Shown here: in pieces, positions 13,542-21,373 of the stretch
How positions within the stretch are numbered: the stretch's first letter is position 1
Layout: each line of letters begins with the position of its first letter
Source: Bacteroidota bacterium
GTDB lineage: Bacteria > Bacteroidota > Bacteroidia > Chitinophagales > Chitinophagaceae
Length of the DNA stretch: 21,373 bases
Direction: 5' to 3'
Assembly (NCBI GenBank): GCA_023412975.1
Contig: JAEZRB010000314.1
Location: 1 to 21,373, forward strand
Translations under genes and position numbers: made by a program
Notes under the pieces: generated by a model
Told to the model about the DNA's origin: nothing
Databases searched by the model: none
What the model saw: only the letters and a program-made list of their open reading frames with translations

Positions 13542-15188
13542 CTATTTCGCCACACCCAGCGGTGAGAAATAAACAAATACCGCTACAATAAAGGCCACTA
13601 CGATCAGTGACAGTATCACATCCCACTTGTTCCAGCTGGCGCGACTGGCTGCACGATCTTCGGCAACCGTCGTAGCAAAGGTCAGACCGCGGATCTGCTC
13701 TTCGCTTGGCTTTTGCGTGAGCAGGCTCACTACAACCATCACCACCACTGCGAAAAGGAACAGGTAAATACAGAAATAAAGGAAGTTGATCGTTGCGAAA
13801 TCATATAAAATACCACTAAGACTGGTCTGGAATAATTCCAGAGTAAGTTTGATGAGTCCTATGATAAACCCTGCTACCATGGCCGAATACGCACCTGCTG
13901 CATTCAGTCGCTTGAAGAATACACCCAACAGGAACACAGCGGCGATCGGTGGCGCCAGGTATGACTGCACACTTTGCAGGTAATTATAAAGCGAACTGGA
14001 TATACGTCCCATCATCGGGATCCAGATCATACCTAATAAAACTACGACACCTGTCGCGATACGACCCACTCTCACCAGTTCCTTACCACTAGCCTGCGGT
14101 TTCATCTTCTGGTAAATATCCATCGTAAATAACGTAGAACATGCGTTGTAAACAGAAGCCAGTGAAGCCATCAGGGCAGCCAGCAAGCCACCCGCCAGCA
14201 GGCCTCTAAGTCCCATCGGCATAATTTGTTCCACCATTGCAGGAAAAGCAGCATTATAATCTGTTTGTCCATCGCTGTTCAAAGGCAGTATCAGTTCACC
14301 GCGTGAATGCAATACATAAGCGATTAGACCAGGAATAAGGAAAATAAAAAACGGAAGCAGTTTCAGGTACGCGGCGTAGATCGTTCCTCTCCTGGCTTCT
14401 CTTTCATTCCTGCCAGCCAGACAACGCTGCACGATATGCTGGTCGGTACACCAATACCATAGACCTACGATGGGTGAGGCAAACAGAATACCGAGCCATG
14501 GAAACTCGGGATCACTCAGTGGGCGGAACATATTCAATTTCTCCGGTGGCACGGCGGCGATCATACCGCTCCAACCACCAACTTTATCCAATCCGAAATA
14601 CAACAATACCGCAGAACCGATCAGTAACACAAATGCCTGGATGGCTTCTGTGTACATTACTGCATGTAGTCCGCCGAATATAGTATAAACCCCGGTCACG
14701 ATCACCAGTATGATGGCACCTTCCCAGAATCCCACACCAAGGAATTGATTGAATACGAGAGCGCCTGCGAAAATGGTTACCGATGCTTTGGCGATCACAT
14801 AGCTCAACAATTGTATGATCGAAAGCAATCGACGCGCTTTGGCATTGAATCGCCTTTCGAGAAACTCAGGCATGGTATACACATTGCTCCGCATATAAAA
14901 TGGAACAAATACCCAGCCCAGGATCAATACAATATAGGAGTGCAGTTCATAGTGACCCATCGGCGTTCCCGAACGGGCCGCCTCGCCAGCGAGGCCCACT
15001 ATATGTTCGGAGCCCACGTTTGAAGCCAGGATGGAAGCACCGATCACCCACCATCCGAGGTTGCGATTGGCCAAAAAATAATCTGTTGGGGATTCTTTAC
15101 TTTTCCGGATTGACCAGATCGAAATACCGGCAATGACCAGCATGTAAAGAATCAGAAATATCCAGTCGACGGTGCCAAGAAAATTCAT
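13542..15188 (-). CDS. Sodium/sugar cotransporter (SSS family, SGLT-like), probable xylose transporter
   Basis: The 548-residue protein has about 14 membrane segments and resembles Vibrio SGLT. Family segments include SPTDYFLANRNLGWWVIGAS, ASNVGSEHIVGLAG in the first discontinuous helix, YTMPEFLERRF, GGLHAVMYTEAIQAFVLL, WYWCTDQHIVQRCLAGR and MASLASVYNACSTLFTMDIY, where the conserved Ala/Ser residues of the Na2 sodium site lie. It moves a sugar into the cytoplasm with Na+. The substrate is inferred to be xylose because the gene follows xylA by only 27 nt in the same direction. A terminator lies downstream at 13253-13287. Confidence 0.9.
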   Translation of the reverse strand: MNFLGTVDWIFLILYMLVIAGISIWSIRKSKESPTDYFLANRNLGWWVIGASILASNVGSEHIVGLAGEAARSGTPMGHYELHSYIVLILGWVFVPFYMRSNVYTMPEFLERRFNAKARRLLSIIQLLSYVIAKASVTIFAGALVFNQFLGVGFWEGAIILVIVTGVYTIFGGLHAVMYTEAIQAFVLLIGSAVLLYFGLDKVGGWSGMIAAVPPEKLNMFRPLSDPEFPWLGILFASPIVGLWYWCTDQHIVQRCLAGRNEREARRGTIYAAYLKLLPFFIFLIPGLIAYVLHSRGELILPLNSDGQTDYNAAFPAMVEQIMPMGLRGLLAGGLLAALMASLASVYNACSTLFTMDIYQKMKPQASGKELVRVGRIATGVVVLLGMIWIPMMGRISSSLYNYLQSVQSYLAPPIAAVFLLGVFFKRLNAAGAYSAMVAGFIIGLIKLTLELFQTSLSGILYDFATINFLYFCIYLFLFAVVVMVVVSLLTQKPSEEQIRGLTFATTVAEDRAASRASWNKWDVILSLIVVAFIVAVFVYFSPLGVAK

Positions 15189-15215
15189 AATGCAAGTTTT
15201 GGTAAAGGACTATAA

Positions 15216-16544
15216 TCAGATAAATCGGTTGATCATGTTTTCAAAATATTCCTGGCGTCCGCTCCTGGTAGCCGGCTCACCATGCTGCAGCGCATAAGCC
15301 CTGAGGTCTTCCAGTGATAACTTACCATCTTCAAACTCTTTACCTTTACCACTATCAAAAGAAGAATATCTTTCACTGCGGTTCTTCCTGTAGTCTGAGC
15401 GCTGTAAAACATTATCGGCCGTGATCAGCGCACGGGCAAAAGCATCCATGCCGCCGATATGCGCATGAAACAAATCTTCAGGGTCGGTAGAGTTGCGGCG
15501 CACTTTCGCGTCGAAGTTGATACCGCCTCCTTTAAAGCCTCCCGCTTCCAGGATCACCAGCATCGCTTCGGTGAGTTCGTACACATCATTGGGAAACTGG
15601 TCGGTGTCCCAGCCATTCTGGTAGTCGCCGCGATTAGCATCAATACTGCCCAGCAAACCCGCGTCGGCAGCCACCTGCAATTCATGTGCGAAGGTGTGGC
15701 CAGCCAATGTTGCGTGATTCACTTCAATATTCAAACTGAAATCATTCAGCAGATCGTATTGTCTTAAAAATCCGATCACGGTTTCGCAATCGTAATCATA
15801 CTGGTGTTTTGAAGGTTCGCAGGGTTTTGGTTCAATGAAAAACTTTCCCTTAAAGCCATGACTGCGGGCATAGTCCTTCGCGGTATGCAGGAACCTGGCC
15901 ATATGCTCCTTCTCTCTTTTCATATTCGTGTTGAGCAGGCTCATATAACCTTCGCGTCCGCCCCAGAACACATAATTTTCTCCGCCAAGCGCTATGGTAG
16001 AATCCAGCGCAGCCTTTACCTGGGCAGCAGCGTGAGATAACACATGAAAATCGGGGTTGGTGGCGGCACCATTCATATATCTCCTGTTGGAAAAAAGGTT
16101 GGCGGTGCCCCATAACAACTTTACACCTGTCTCTTTTTGTTTTTGGGATAAATAATCTGTGATTGCCTGCAGCCTCCTTTCATTTTCTGCGACATCGTCG
16201 GTATAGTCTACCACATCCACATCATGAAAACAATAGTAAGGCATGCCCAGGAGGGTAATGAATTCAAAAGCCGCATCAGCCTTTGCTTTCGCTCTTTCAA
16301 TGGGATCCTTGATCTCATTCCAGGGAAAAAGATGTGTGCCTTCACCGAATGGATCGGCGCCACTACCACAGAACGAATGCCAGTATGCGCAGGCGAAACG
16401 GAGATATTCCTTCATGGATTTTCCTGCTACGATCTTATTTTCATCATACCAACGAAATGCTAAAGGATTGTCCGTATCCTTTCCTTCGTATTTTATTTGA
16501 GAGATGCCTTTAAATAAAGTTGCGGACTCTGTTGAAACTGCCAT
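15216..16544 (-). CDS. xylA: Xylose isomerase
   Basis: XylA converts D-xylose to D-xylulose in the cytoplasm with two divalent metals. The 442-residue length is that of the longer class II (E. coli type) enzyme. The two family signatures are present: FHDVD with catalytic His107 and Asp110, and the metal-ligand segment FIEPKPCEPSKHQYD (Glu238 onwards). VFWGGREGY, NIEVNHATLAGHTFAHE, GSIDANRGD and GGINFDAKVRRNSTDPEDLFHAHIGGMD complete the active site. The gene starts 28 nt after xylB stops and is followed by the SSS transporter, forming a xylB-xylA-transporter operon. Confidence 0.97.
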   Translation of the reverse strand: MAVSTESATLFKGISQIKYEGKDTDNPLAFRWYDENKIVAGKSMKEYLRFACAYWHSFCGSGADPFGEGTHLFPWNEIKDPIERAKAKADAAFEFITLLGMPYYCFHDVDVVDYTDDVAENERRLQAITDYLSQKQKETGVKLLWGTANLFSNRRYMNGAATNPDFHVLSHAAAQVKAALDSTIALGGENYVFWGGREGYMSLLNTNMKREKEHMARFLHTAKDYARSHGFKGKFFIEPKPCEPSKHQYDYDCETVIGFLRQYDLLNDFSLNIEVNHATLAGHTFAHELQVAADAGLLGSIDANRGDYQNGWDTDQFPNDVYELTEAMLVILEAGGFKGGGINFDAKVRRNSTDPEDLFHAHIGGMDAFARALITADNVLQRSDYRKNRSERYSSFDSGKGKEFEDGKLSLEDLRAYALQHGEPATRSGRQEYFENMINRFI

Positions 16545-16572
16545 CTTTTGCGAAAATTAATTGGTTTAAAAA

Positions 16573-18093
16573 TTAAGATATATTCTCTGGCATAGCGTTC
16601 GTTCCTATTTGCTGCCTGTTCAACTGTTCAAGAAGTAATTCCTTCCAACATTGATACAGGTCGTTATATTGCTGTATATCATCGGGCGTTACGGTAGCAA
16701 TGGGTTTGCGGTTCACCATCGCCGCAGCAGCACTTTCATAAATACCAGCACCGATGCCGGCACCTATTGCCGCACCGAAGCTGCCGTCGCCTTCATAAAA
16801 CTCAACAGCTACATTGTTCGCATTAACAAAAGCCCTGGTAAATACATCACTCAGAAACAGGTTGGTTCTTGCCGCACGAATGATAGAGGGATCAATGCCG
16901 TTTTCCCTCATGATGTCCAACCCATAGCGAAATGAAAACGCAATCCCTTCCTGCACAGCCCGGGTAATATGCGCTGTCTGGTGAATATTAAAATCAAGTC
17001 CCGAGAGTTGACCGCCCACAATCCTGTTGTTGAGCATTCTCTCGGCACCATTACCAAATGGTAACGCCAACAATCCTTCGGCGCCCACCGGTACTTTAGC
17101 TGCAGCAGCATTCAATGTAGCATAATCTTGCGAATCTCCCATAATATTCTTTGCCCATCTGTTGAAAATCCCCACCCCGTTTATACATAACAGGATACCG
17201 ATCCGTTTCTCTCCGTCAGTATGATTAACATGGGCAAAGCTATTGATCCGTGATTGCAAGTCATAGCTCAGCTCGTCCGCCACACCATAGATCACACCGG
17301 AGGTACCAGCCGTGGCTGCTACCTCACCAGGCTGTAGCACATTCAGCGACAAAGCATTGTTGGGCTGGTCGCCAGCTTTGTACGATACAGGTGTGCCGGC
17401 CCTGATGGATAACTCCCGGGCTATGTCCTCTTTTACATGGCCATGGACTGAAAATAATGGTTGAATTGCCGGGAATAATTTTTTATCAAAATCAAAATAT
17501 CGCAGCACATCATCCGAAAGCTCCTCTTGTTGAAAATCCCAGAATATACCTTCTGAAAGCGCCGAATTCGTTGTAGTTAAGTCACCGGTAAATTTCATGG
17601 CGATGAAATCACCCGGTAGCATCAACTTGTCGATTCGATCATAGATCGAAGGCTCGTTTTTCTTTACCCATGCAAGTTTGCTGGCTGTAAAATTGCCGGG
17701 TGAATTGAGTAACGTGGATAAGCACCGCTTTTCGCCTATTTCGACGAATGCTTTGTCACCGATCTCCACAGCACGACTATCGCACCAGATGATCGCATTC
17801 CGGATCGGCTCATGCTGTTTGCCAGTTAAAACAAGCCCGTGCATCTGGTAGGCTATACCAATCGCTGCTATATCCGCCGGTTGGTACAATTTAGTGGCAT
17901 GACATTTTAGAATGGCCTGCTTCACGTGTTGCCACCATTGGCCCGGATCCTGTTCAGCCCAACCGGTGCGGGGCGCAATTATACCCACCTCGGTATCCGG
18001 GTAACGAGCGCTGGCAACGCAACGTTGCGTTGCAGCATCCACGACAGATACCTTTATAGAGGAGGTGCCCAGGTCAATTCCTAATAGTAACAT
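16573..18093 (-). CDS. xylB: Xylulokinase
   Basis: XylB phosphorylates D-xylulose to xylulose 5-phosphate, feeding the pentose phosphate pathway. The 506-residue FGGY-family kinase has GIDLGTSSIKVSVVD at the N-terminus (phosphate loop, Asp7), QMHGLV (83-88), WCDSRA (103-108) for substrate binding, AGDQPNNA with the probable catalytic Asp242, and the phosphate-2 loop ATAGTSG (260-266). It is the first gene of the xyl operon. The 171-nt leader between susD and this gene contains two stem-loops and no consensus TAnnTTTG box, so control by read-through from susCD is conceivable. Confidence 0.94.
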   Translation of the reverse strand: MLLLGIDLGTSSIKVSVVDAATQRCVASARYPDTEVGIIAPRTGWAEQDPGQWWQHVKQAILKCHATKLYQPADIAAIGIAYQMHGLVLTGKQHEPIRNAIIWCDSRAVEIGDKAFVEIGEKRCLSTLLNSPGNFTASKLAWVKKNEPSIYDRIDKLMLPGDFIAMKFTGDLTTTNSALSEGIFWDFQQEELSDDVLRYFDFDKKLFPAIQPLFSVHGHVKEDIARELSIRAGTPVSYKAGDQPNNALSLNVLQPGEVAATAGTSGVIYGVADELSYDLQSRINSFAHVNHTDGEKRIGILLCINGVGIFNRWAKNIMGDSQDYATLNAAAAKVPVGAEGLLALPFGNGAERMLNNRIVGGQLSGLDFNIHQTAHITRAVQEGIAFSFRYGLDIMRENGIDPSIIRAARTNLFLSDVFTRAFVNANNVAVEFYEGDGSFGAAIGAGIGAGIYESAAAAMVNRKPIATVTPDDIQQYNDLYQCWKELLLEQLNRQQIGTNAMPENIS

Positions 18094-18133
18094 CCACTAT
18101 CATTTTATCGAAAATAAATCATTCTAAAAATAA

Positions 18134-18158
18134 GGAAGGATGAAAAAATCATCCCTCC
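18134..18158 (-). terminator. Second stem-loop in front of xylB (terminator or attenuator)
   Basis: On the minus strand GGAGGGATGA pairs with TCATCCTTCC (10-bp stem with one mismatch, T-rich loop) and is followed by TTATTTTT. It lies 41 nt upstream of the xylB start and 46 nt beyond the first terminator. It could back up that terminator or act as a leader attenuator for xylB. Confidence 0.5.
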
Positions 18159-18185
18159 TGTGATTACTGCGAGAACTGCTACTCG

Positions 18186-18199
18186 AAAAAACGTTTTTT
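18186..18199. promoter_or_regulatory. Perfect 14-nt palindrome AAAAAACGTTTTTT
   Basis: The self-complementary sequence sits between the two stem-loops that separate susD from xylB. It could be an operator half-site pair or a chance A/T run; there is no second copy in the spacer. Confidence 0.25.
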
Positions 18200-18203
18200 A
18201 CTT

Positions 18204-18239
18204 AAAAACCGGGAACAGCTTCCCTAATTCCCGGTTTTT
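18204..18239 (-). terminator. Intrinsic terminator after susD
   Basis: A perfect 12-bp stem (AAAAACCGGGAA at 18204-18215, TTCCCGGTTTTT at 18228-18239) with a 12-nt loop starts 26 nt beyond the susD stop. Its A/T ends give a U run on either strand; the position makes it the terminator of the susCD transcript. Confidence 0.85.
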
Positions 18240-18264
18240 GTTCTATTTATTGACCTGCCAGATC

Positions 18265-20244
18265 TTATTGATAGTTCGGATTCTGGTATTGTGCTTTTTC
18301 TTCTGTCGACATTTCCATACCATCGATCTGACCCTGTGGAATAGGCCTCAGATAATGGGATGGTAGAATGGTACGCGTTACTGTTTGCGGTGTGTGATCT
18401 CCGTACGCTGTACCTGCGATCTCATAGGTTCCTGCCAAATCAGCCCATTTTTGAGTGCGCACCAGGTCAAACCAGCGGTGGCCTTCACCGAAATACTCAC
18501 GTGAACGCTCCGCGAGAATATAGTCGATATCGATGGTTGCCGGAGTGGCGGCGATCATCGCGGCACTGTTATCTGCGATATAAGCTGCGTTATCCTTATT
18601 TGAGAATCTCCACTTTCCTGCACGTGCACGGATCACATTCACCAGGTCTACCGCACTCTTTCCAGCAACAGTTGCAGCGCCCTTCACGGCTGCTTCAGCT
18701 GCGATCAGGTAAAGCTCTGAGAACTTAGCTATCTTAAATGGCCTGGTACTGGTTGCGTTTGGCTGACCCAAACCTGTGCCATTATCCGTACGATATACGC
18801 CCATCTTCCACAACCCGGGGAATACAACCCTGCTGATGCCACGCGGAGATATCACAAAATCAGCCCGACCAGGCAATACACCCGCGCCAACATTATTAGA
18901 GACCTTGCCAGGGAAATTTGCACCCGTAGGATACACGATACCGGCTGCCTGTGATTCATACTCCAGGAAACTCAACACTGGTTGTCCTGGTGTGATCGGC
19001 ATATCATTAGCGTTGTAAAGAACGGCATTGGTAACACCGCCTTTCGGCCAGTTGCCACGATATACGGTGCTGAACGTACCGTCGTAACGTGAGTCAAGTG
19101 TCTTGTCGGCAAATGTATTAGTAATAGCTCCGATCGTTGGTGCCATTCGGATGTAGGGACGACCAAGTGCCTGTGCTGCTTCACGCTGAACCGAGCTCAC
19201 CGCGGTACCACCGCCACTGGCTTCAGAAGCGCTGCGTATAACAGTATAGTTCCAGGTCACCATCCACACAGCAGAGTTGCGGCCATTTCCCGCTTCGCTG
19301 TCAAAGCAGTTCAGGCAGGCGCCATTGTAAAACTCATTTTCCTGCGTGTGATCGGCATAGAGTATCATCTCCTTGTTGCGGTCGTTGCCGGCTACGTGTA
19401 CATCATAAAATGTCGATTCAAGACCGAATGGACCTGGATTGTCGATAGCCTGCACAGCAATATCATATGCTTTTTGAAAATAAGCCTGGGCGGTAAGACC
19501 ATCGGGATCCGTTCTCGGCGCTTCAGGATAAGTAGGGATATTGTTTGGATTCTGAAGCCACCAGCCATAGGTAAGATAAGCTTTCGCCAGGTATAACCTT
19601 GCGGCTGTTTTGGTAACTGCACCTGTCACACGAGGTGTTTCTGGTAAATCATTGATGGCCTGCAAAAGGTCAGGGAATATCGCTTTGGTATATACTTCCG
19701 GTACGGTGTTGCGTACGGAAACCCTTGATGGATTTGTGTTGAACTTCAGTTCACCTGCACCCAGGTCAAGTGGCACGCCGCCAAAAGTTTGCACCAACAG
19801 GAAATAATCGAAGGCCCTGAAGAACCTTGCTTCAGCGATCAGGGAAGCGGATATCGTACCCACAGCTTCTGCATTTTCAATGATGCCACTGGCCGTATTG
19901 ATATTGGAAAACGCAACGCCCCATAAATTATCGGAGCGGCTGCTCGTGGGGGTTATATTACCAACACCGCTTAAGTCCATATCCTTAAAGTTCTGGTCGG
20001 CACTCTGACCCCAGGTATACTCATCAGTACCTGTTTCCAGTGTATTGTAATAATAAGGCTGACCATAGATAAAACGCAGGTGCGCATATTGCGATGTAAT
20101 GCCACCCAGTACACCTTTTTCAGTTCTGAAAAAACCGGGCTCATAAATACTACGTGGCTGTTCCTCCAGTATTTTTTTACATCCTGTAAATAACAGCACC
20201 ATGGTTGCTGTTAACAGAACAGATCTTATTTGTATGTATTTCAT
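18265..20244 (-). CDS. SusD/RagB family nutrient-uptake outer-membrane lipoprotein
   Basis: The 659-residue lipoprotein (lipobox FTGC, Cys22) is the glycan-binding lid of a SusC/SusD importer. Family marks are the N-terminal helical segment around EARFFRAFDYFLLVQTFGGVPLD, TPR-like LAKAYLTYGWWL, and the C-terminal ILAERSREYFGEGHRWFDLVR followed by LRPIP and PNYQ at the end. It is somewhat longer than the usual 480-580 residues, because of extended loops in the middle. It starts 11 nt after the susC stop, the typical spacing for an obligate pair. The ligand is probably a plant oligosaccharide such as a xylan fragment, inferred only from the adjacent xyl operon. Confidence 0.94.
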   Translation of the reverse strand: MKYIQIRSVLLTATMVLLFTGCKKILEEQPRSIYEPGFFRTEKGVLGGITSQYAHLRFIYGQPYYYNTLETGTDEYTWGQSADQNFKDMDLSGVGNITPTSSRSDNLWGVAFSNINTASGIIENAEAVGTISASLIAEARFFRAFDYFLLVQTFGGVPLDLGAGELKFNTNPSRVSVRNTVPEVYTKAIFPDLLQAINDLPETPRVTGAVTKTAARLYLAKAYLTYGWWLQNPNNIPTYPEAPRTDPDGLTAQAYFQKAYDIAVQAIDNPGPFGLESTFYDVHVAGNDRNKEMILYADHTQENEFYNGACLNCFDSEAGNGRNSAVWMVTWNYTVIRSASEASGGGTAVSSVQREAAQALGRPYIRMAPTIGAITNTFADKTLDSRYDGTFSTVYRGNWPKGGVTNAVLYNANDMPITPGQPVLSFLEYESQAAGIVYPTGANFPGKVSNNVGAGVLPGRADFVISPRGISRVVFPGLWKMGVYRTDNGTGLGQPNATSTRPFKIAKFSELYLIAAEAAVKGAATVAGKSAVDLVNVIRARAGKWRFSNKDNAAYIADNSAAMIAATPATIDIDYILAERSREYFGEGHRWFDLVRTQKWADLAGTYEIAGTAYGDHTPQTVTRTILPSHYLRPIPQGQIDGMEMSTEEKAQYQNPNYQ

Positions 20245-20255
20245 TTTCGTTTGTT

Positions 20256-21373
20256 TTAAAATGTCAAATTAACGCCTACAATGTAGTTACGGGTTGATGG
20301 GGTATTGTATCCGACAATCAGCATTCTCCTTAACAGACTCTGATTAGAACTGATAGAGCCTGCAGAAGCTACGTTTTCATTTCCAAAGGAATTGGGTTCA
20401 GGATCGAGCCCCGATTCTTTGTGGAAAGGCGAGAACATGACAAATGGGTTTTGAACAGTAAAGTACATCCGCATTTTAACCGACTGGTTTTTTATCAGGC
20501 TGCGGCTGAAGTCGTAGCCAAGCGTGATCGTGCGGATCTTCATATATGAACCATCGAAATAACTAAGTGTACTACCATATTTCGGGTTGTCACCACTGAT
20601 AATACCAGCGGGGGCCGGGTACTTGGCGTCGGTATTGTCGGGTGTCCAGTAGTCAACATCAATATTATTTCTACGACCGGTCAGCAGGTTGAGATAACCG
20701 CTGGACCCGTGAATGGAACTGAATAAGATACCACCATTGCGATAAGTACCCACGATACCAAGTTCAAAACCTTTATAAGAAACACGGGTGTTGAAGCCGC
20801 CCTGGAAATCAGGATCTACATCTAAAACCTGGCGGTCAGCTGGTCCGATCGCTCTTACCGGAGTGCCATCGGGGTTGAAGTCACCGGTGTACTCCACTTT
20901 GATCATACCAATATTGCCACCTGGCTCGAGGATATTCAGGTATTGATCTTTATCCTGCCAAAGGCCGATTCGCTTGTAGTCGTAGATCGCGTTGATATTG
21001 TGACCAACAAACCACCAGTTAGCCTCATCCCTGGTCTGGCCAGAAGCAAGTGAAGTGAGTTTGTTTTTATTGGTATAAAAGTTAACTCCTGCTTCCCATG
21101 TCCAACCATTAACGTTATTTAAGATGACACCATTAAGGGTCAGCTCAAAACCTTTGTTTTGTGTTGAACCGATATTAGCCGTATAACCCGATACACCAGA
21201 TGTGGGCGGAAGACTGAGGCCTAACAGGACGTCCTCGGTTTTGGTGATATAATACTCCATCGTACCCGACAGGCGATTGTTGAGTATGCTGAAGTCGACA
21301 CCAAAGTTGAGCGTCTTTGAAAATTCCCATCCAAGGTCTTTATTGGGTAATTGAGATACATAGTATCCTGTGC
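20256..21373 (-). CDS. SusC/RagA family TonB-linked outer-membrane receptor, C-terminal part (5' end outside window)
   Basis: The frame is open to the right edge; upstream of the internal Met at 21260 it continues with NKDLGWEFSKTLNFGVDFS, so that Met is not the start. About 370 residues of the beta-barrel remain. Typical SusC C-terminal segments are present: RLSGTMEYYITKTEDVLLG, NIGSTQNKGFELTLNG, the GNIGMIKVEYTGDFNPDG region, SYMKIRTITLGYDF, VQNPFVMF and the terminal strand RNYIVGVNLTF ending in Phe as expected for Bam-dependent insertion. It imports oligosaccharides with TonB energy together with the adjacent SusD. Confidence 0.94.
   Translation of the reverse strand, partial: TGYYVSQLPNKDLGWEFSKTLNFGVDFSILNNRLSGTMEYYITKTEDVLLGLSLPPTSGVSGYTANIGSTQNKGFELTLNGVILNNVNGWTWEAGVNFYTNKNKLTSLASGQTRDEANWWFVGHNINAIYDYKRIGLWQDKDQYLNILEPGGNIGMIKVEYTGDFNPDGTPVRAIGPADRQVLDVDPDFQGGFNTRVSYKGFELGIVGTYRNGGILFSSIHGSSGYLNLLTGRRNNIDVDYWTPDNTDAKYPAPAGIISGDNPKYGSTLSYFDGSYMKIRTITLGYDFSRSLIKNQSVKMRMYFTVQNPFVMFSPFHKESGLDPEPNSFGNENVASAGSISSNQSLLRRMLIVGYNTPSTRNYIVGVNLTF

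Noticed and set aside
13381..13572. 63-codon open frame opposite the xyl 3' region
   Set aside because: No recognisable motif; it runs into the antisense of the SSS transporter gene, and the hairpins explain the sequence better.

Overview
The window looks like chromosomal DNA of a member of the Bacteroidota, most likely a Chitinophagaceae-type soil or plant-associated glycan degrader. The evidence is a SusC/SusD pair, many Cys-anchored lipoprotein signal peptides, weak or absent Shine-Dalgarno sequences with some GTG/TTG starts, and one promoter box matching the phylum's TAnnTTTG -7 consensus. Naming the family is inference from gene content.

Layout. 3-584 (+) is the C-terminal part of a vanadium-haloperoxidase/PAP2-like protein. 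It ends at a bidirectional terminator shared with a convergent PQQ-type sugar dehydrogenase lipoprotein (645-1880, -). A divergent spacer carrying a 39-nt inverted repeat leads into an alpha/beta hydrolase and a small EF-hand-like lipoprotein (2072-3427, +). After about 385 nt without a convincing gene, everything to the right edge is on the minus strand: a GH32 fructosidase lipoprotein; a composite palindromic repeat (element A, 5362-5585); the pxpB-pxpC-pxpA 5-oxoprolinase operon with a YcsG/NRAMP-like permease; an NTF2-like secreted protein; a sugar-porter MFS transporter, a DUF488 protein and mannonate dehydratase; a second composite palindromic repeat (element B, 13013-13237); a terminator; the xylulokinase-xylose isomerase-SSS transporter operon; two stem-loops; and susC(partial)-susD.

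How the genes work together. SusC/SusD would import oligosaccharides across the outer membrane. The SSS and MFS transporters would take monosaccharides across the inner membrane. XylA and XylB convert xylose to xylulose 5-phosphate, and UxuA takes D-mannonate (from glucuronate) to 2-keto-3-deoxygluconate. Together this fits breakdown of glucuronoxylan-type hemicellulose, although no xylanase lies in the window. The pxp cluster converts 5-oxoproline to glutamate. Its permease lacks the usual NRAMP metal-binding residues, which makes it the most interesting protein here. The most notable non-coding features are the two unrelated composite inverted-repeat elements. Each sits in the gap between two co-oriented operons and just upstream of a catabolic gene. 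I saw no tRNA, rRNA, CRISPR array, transposase or phage gene.
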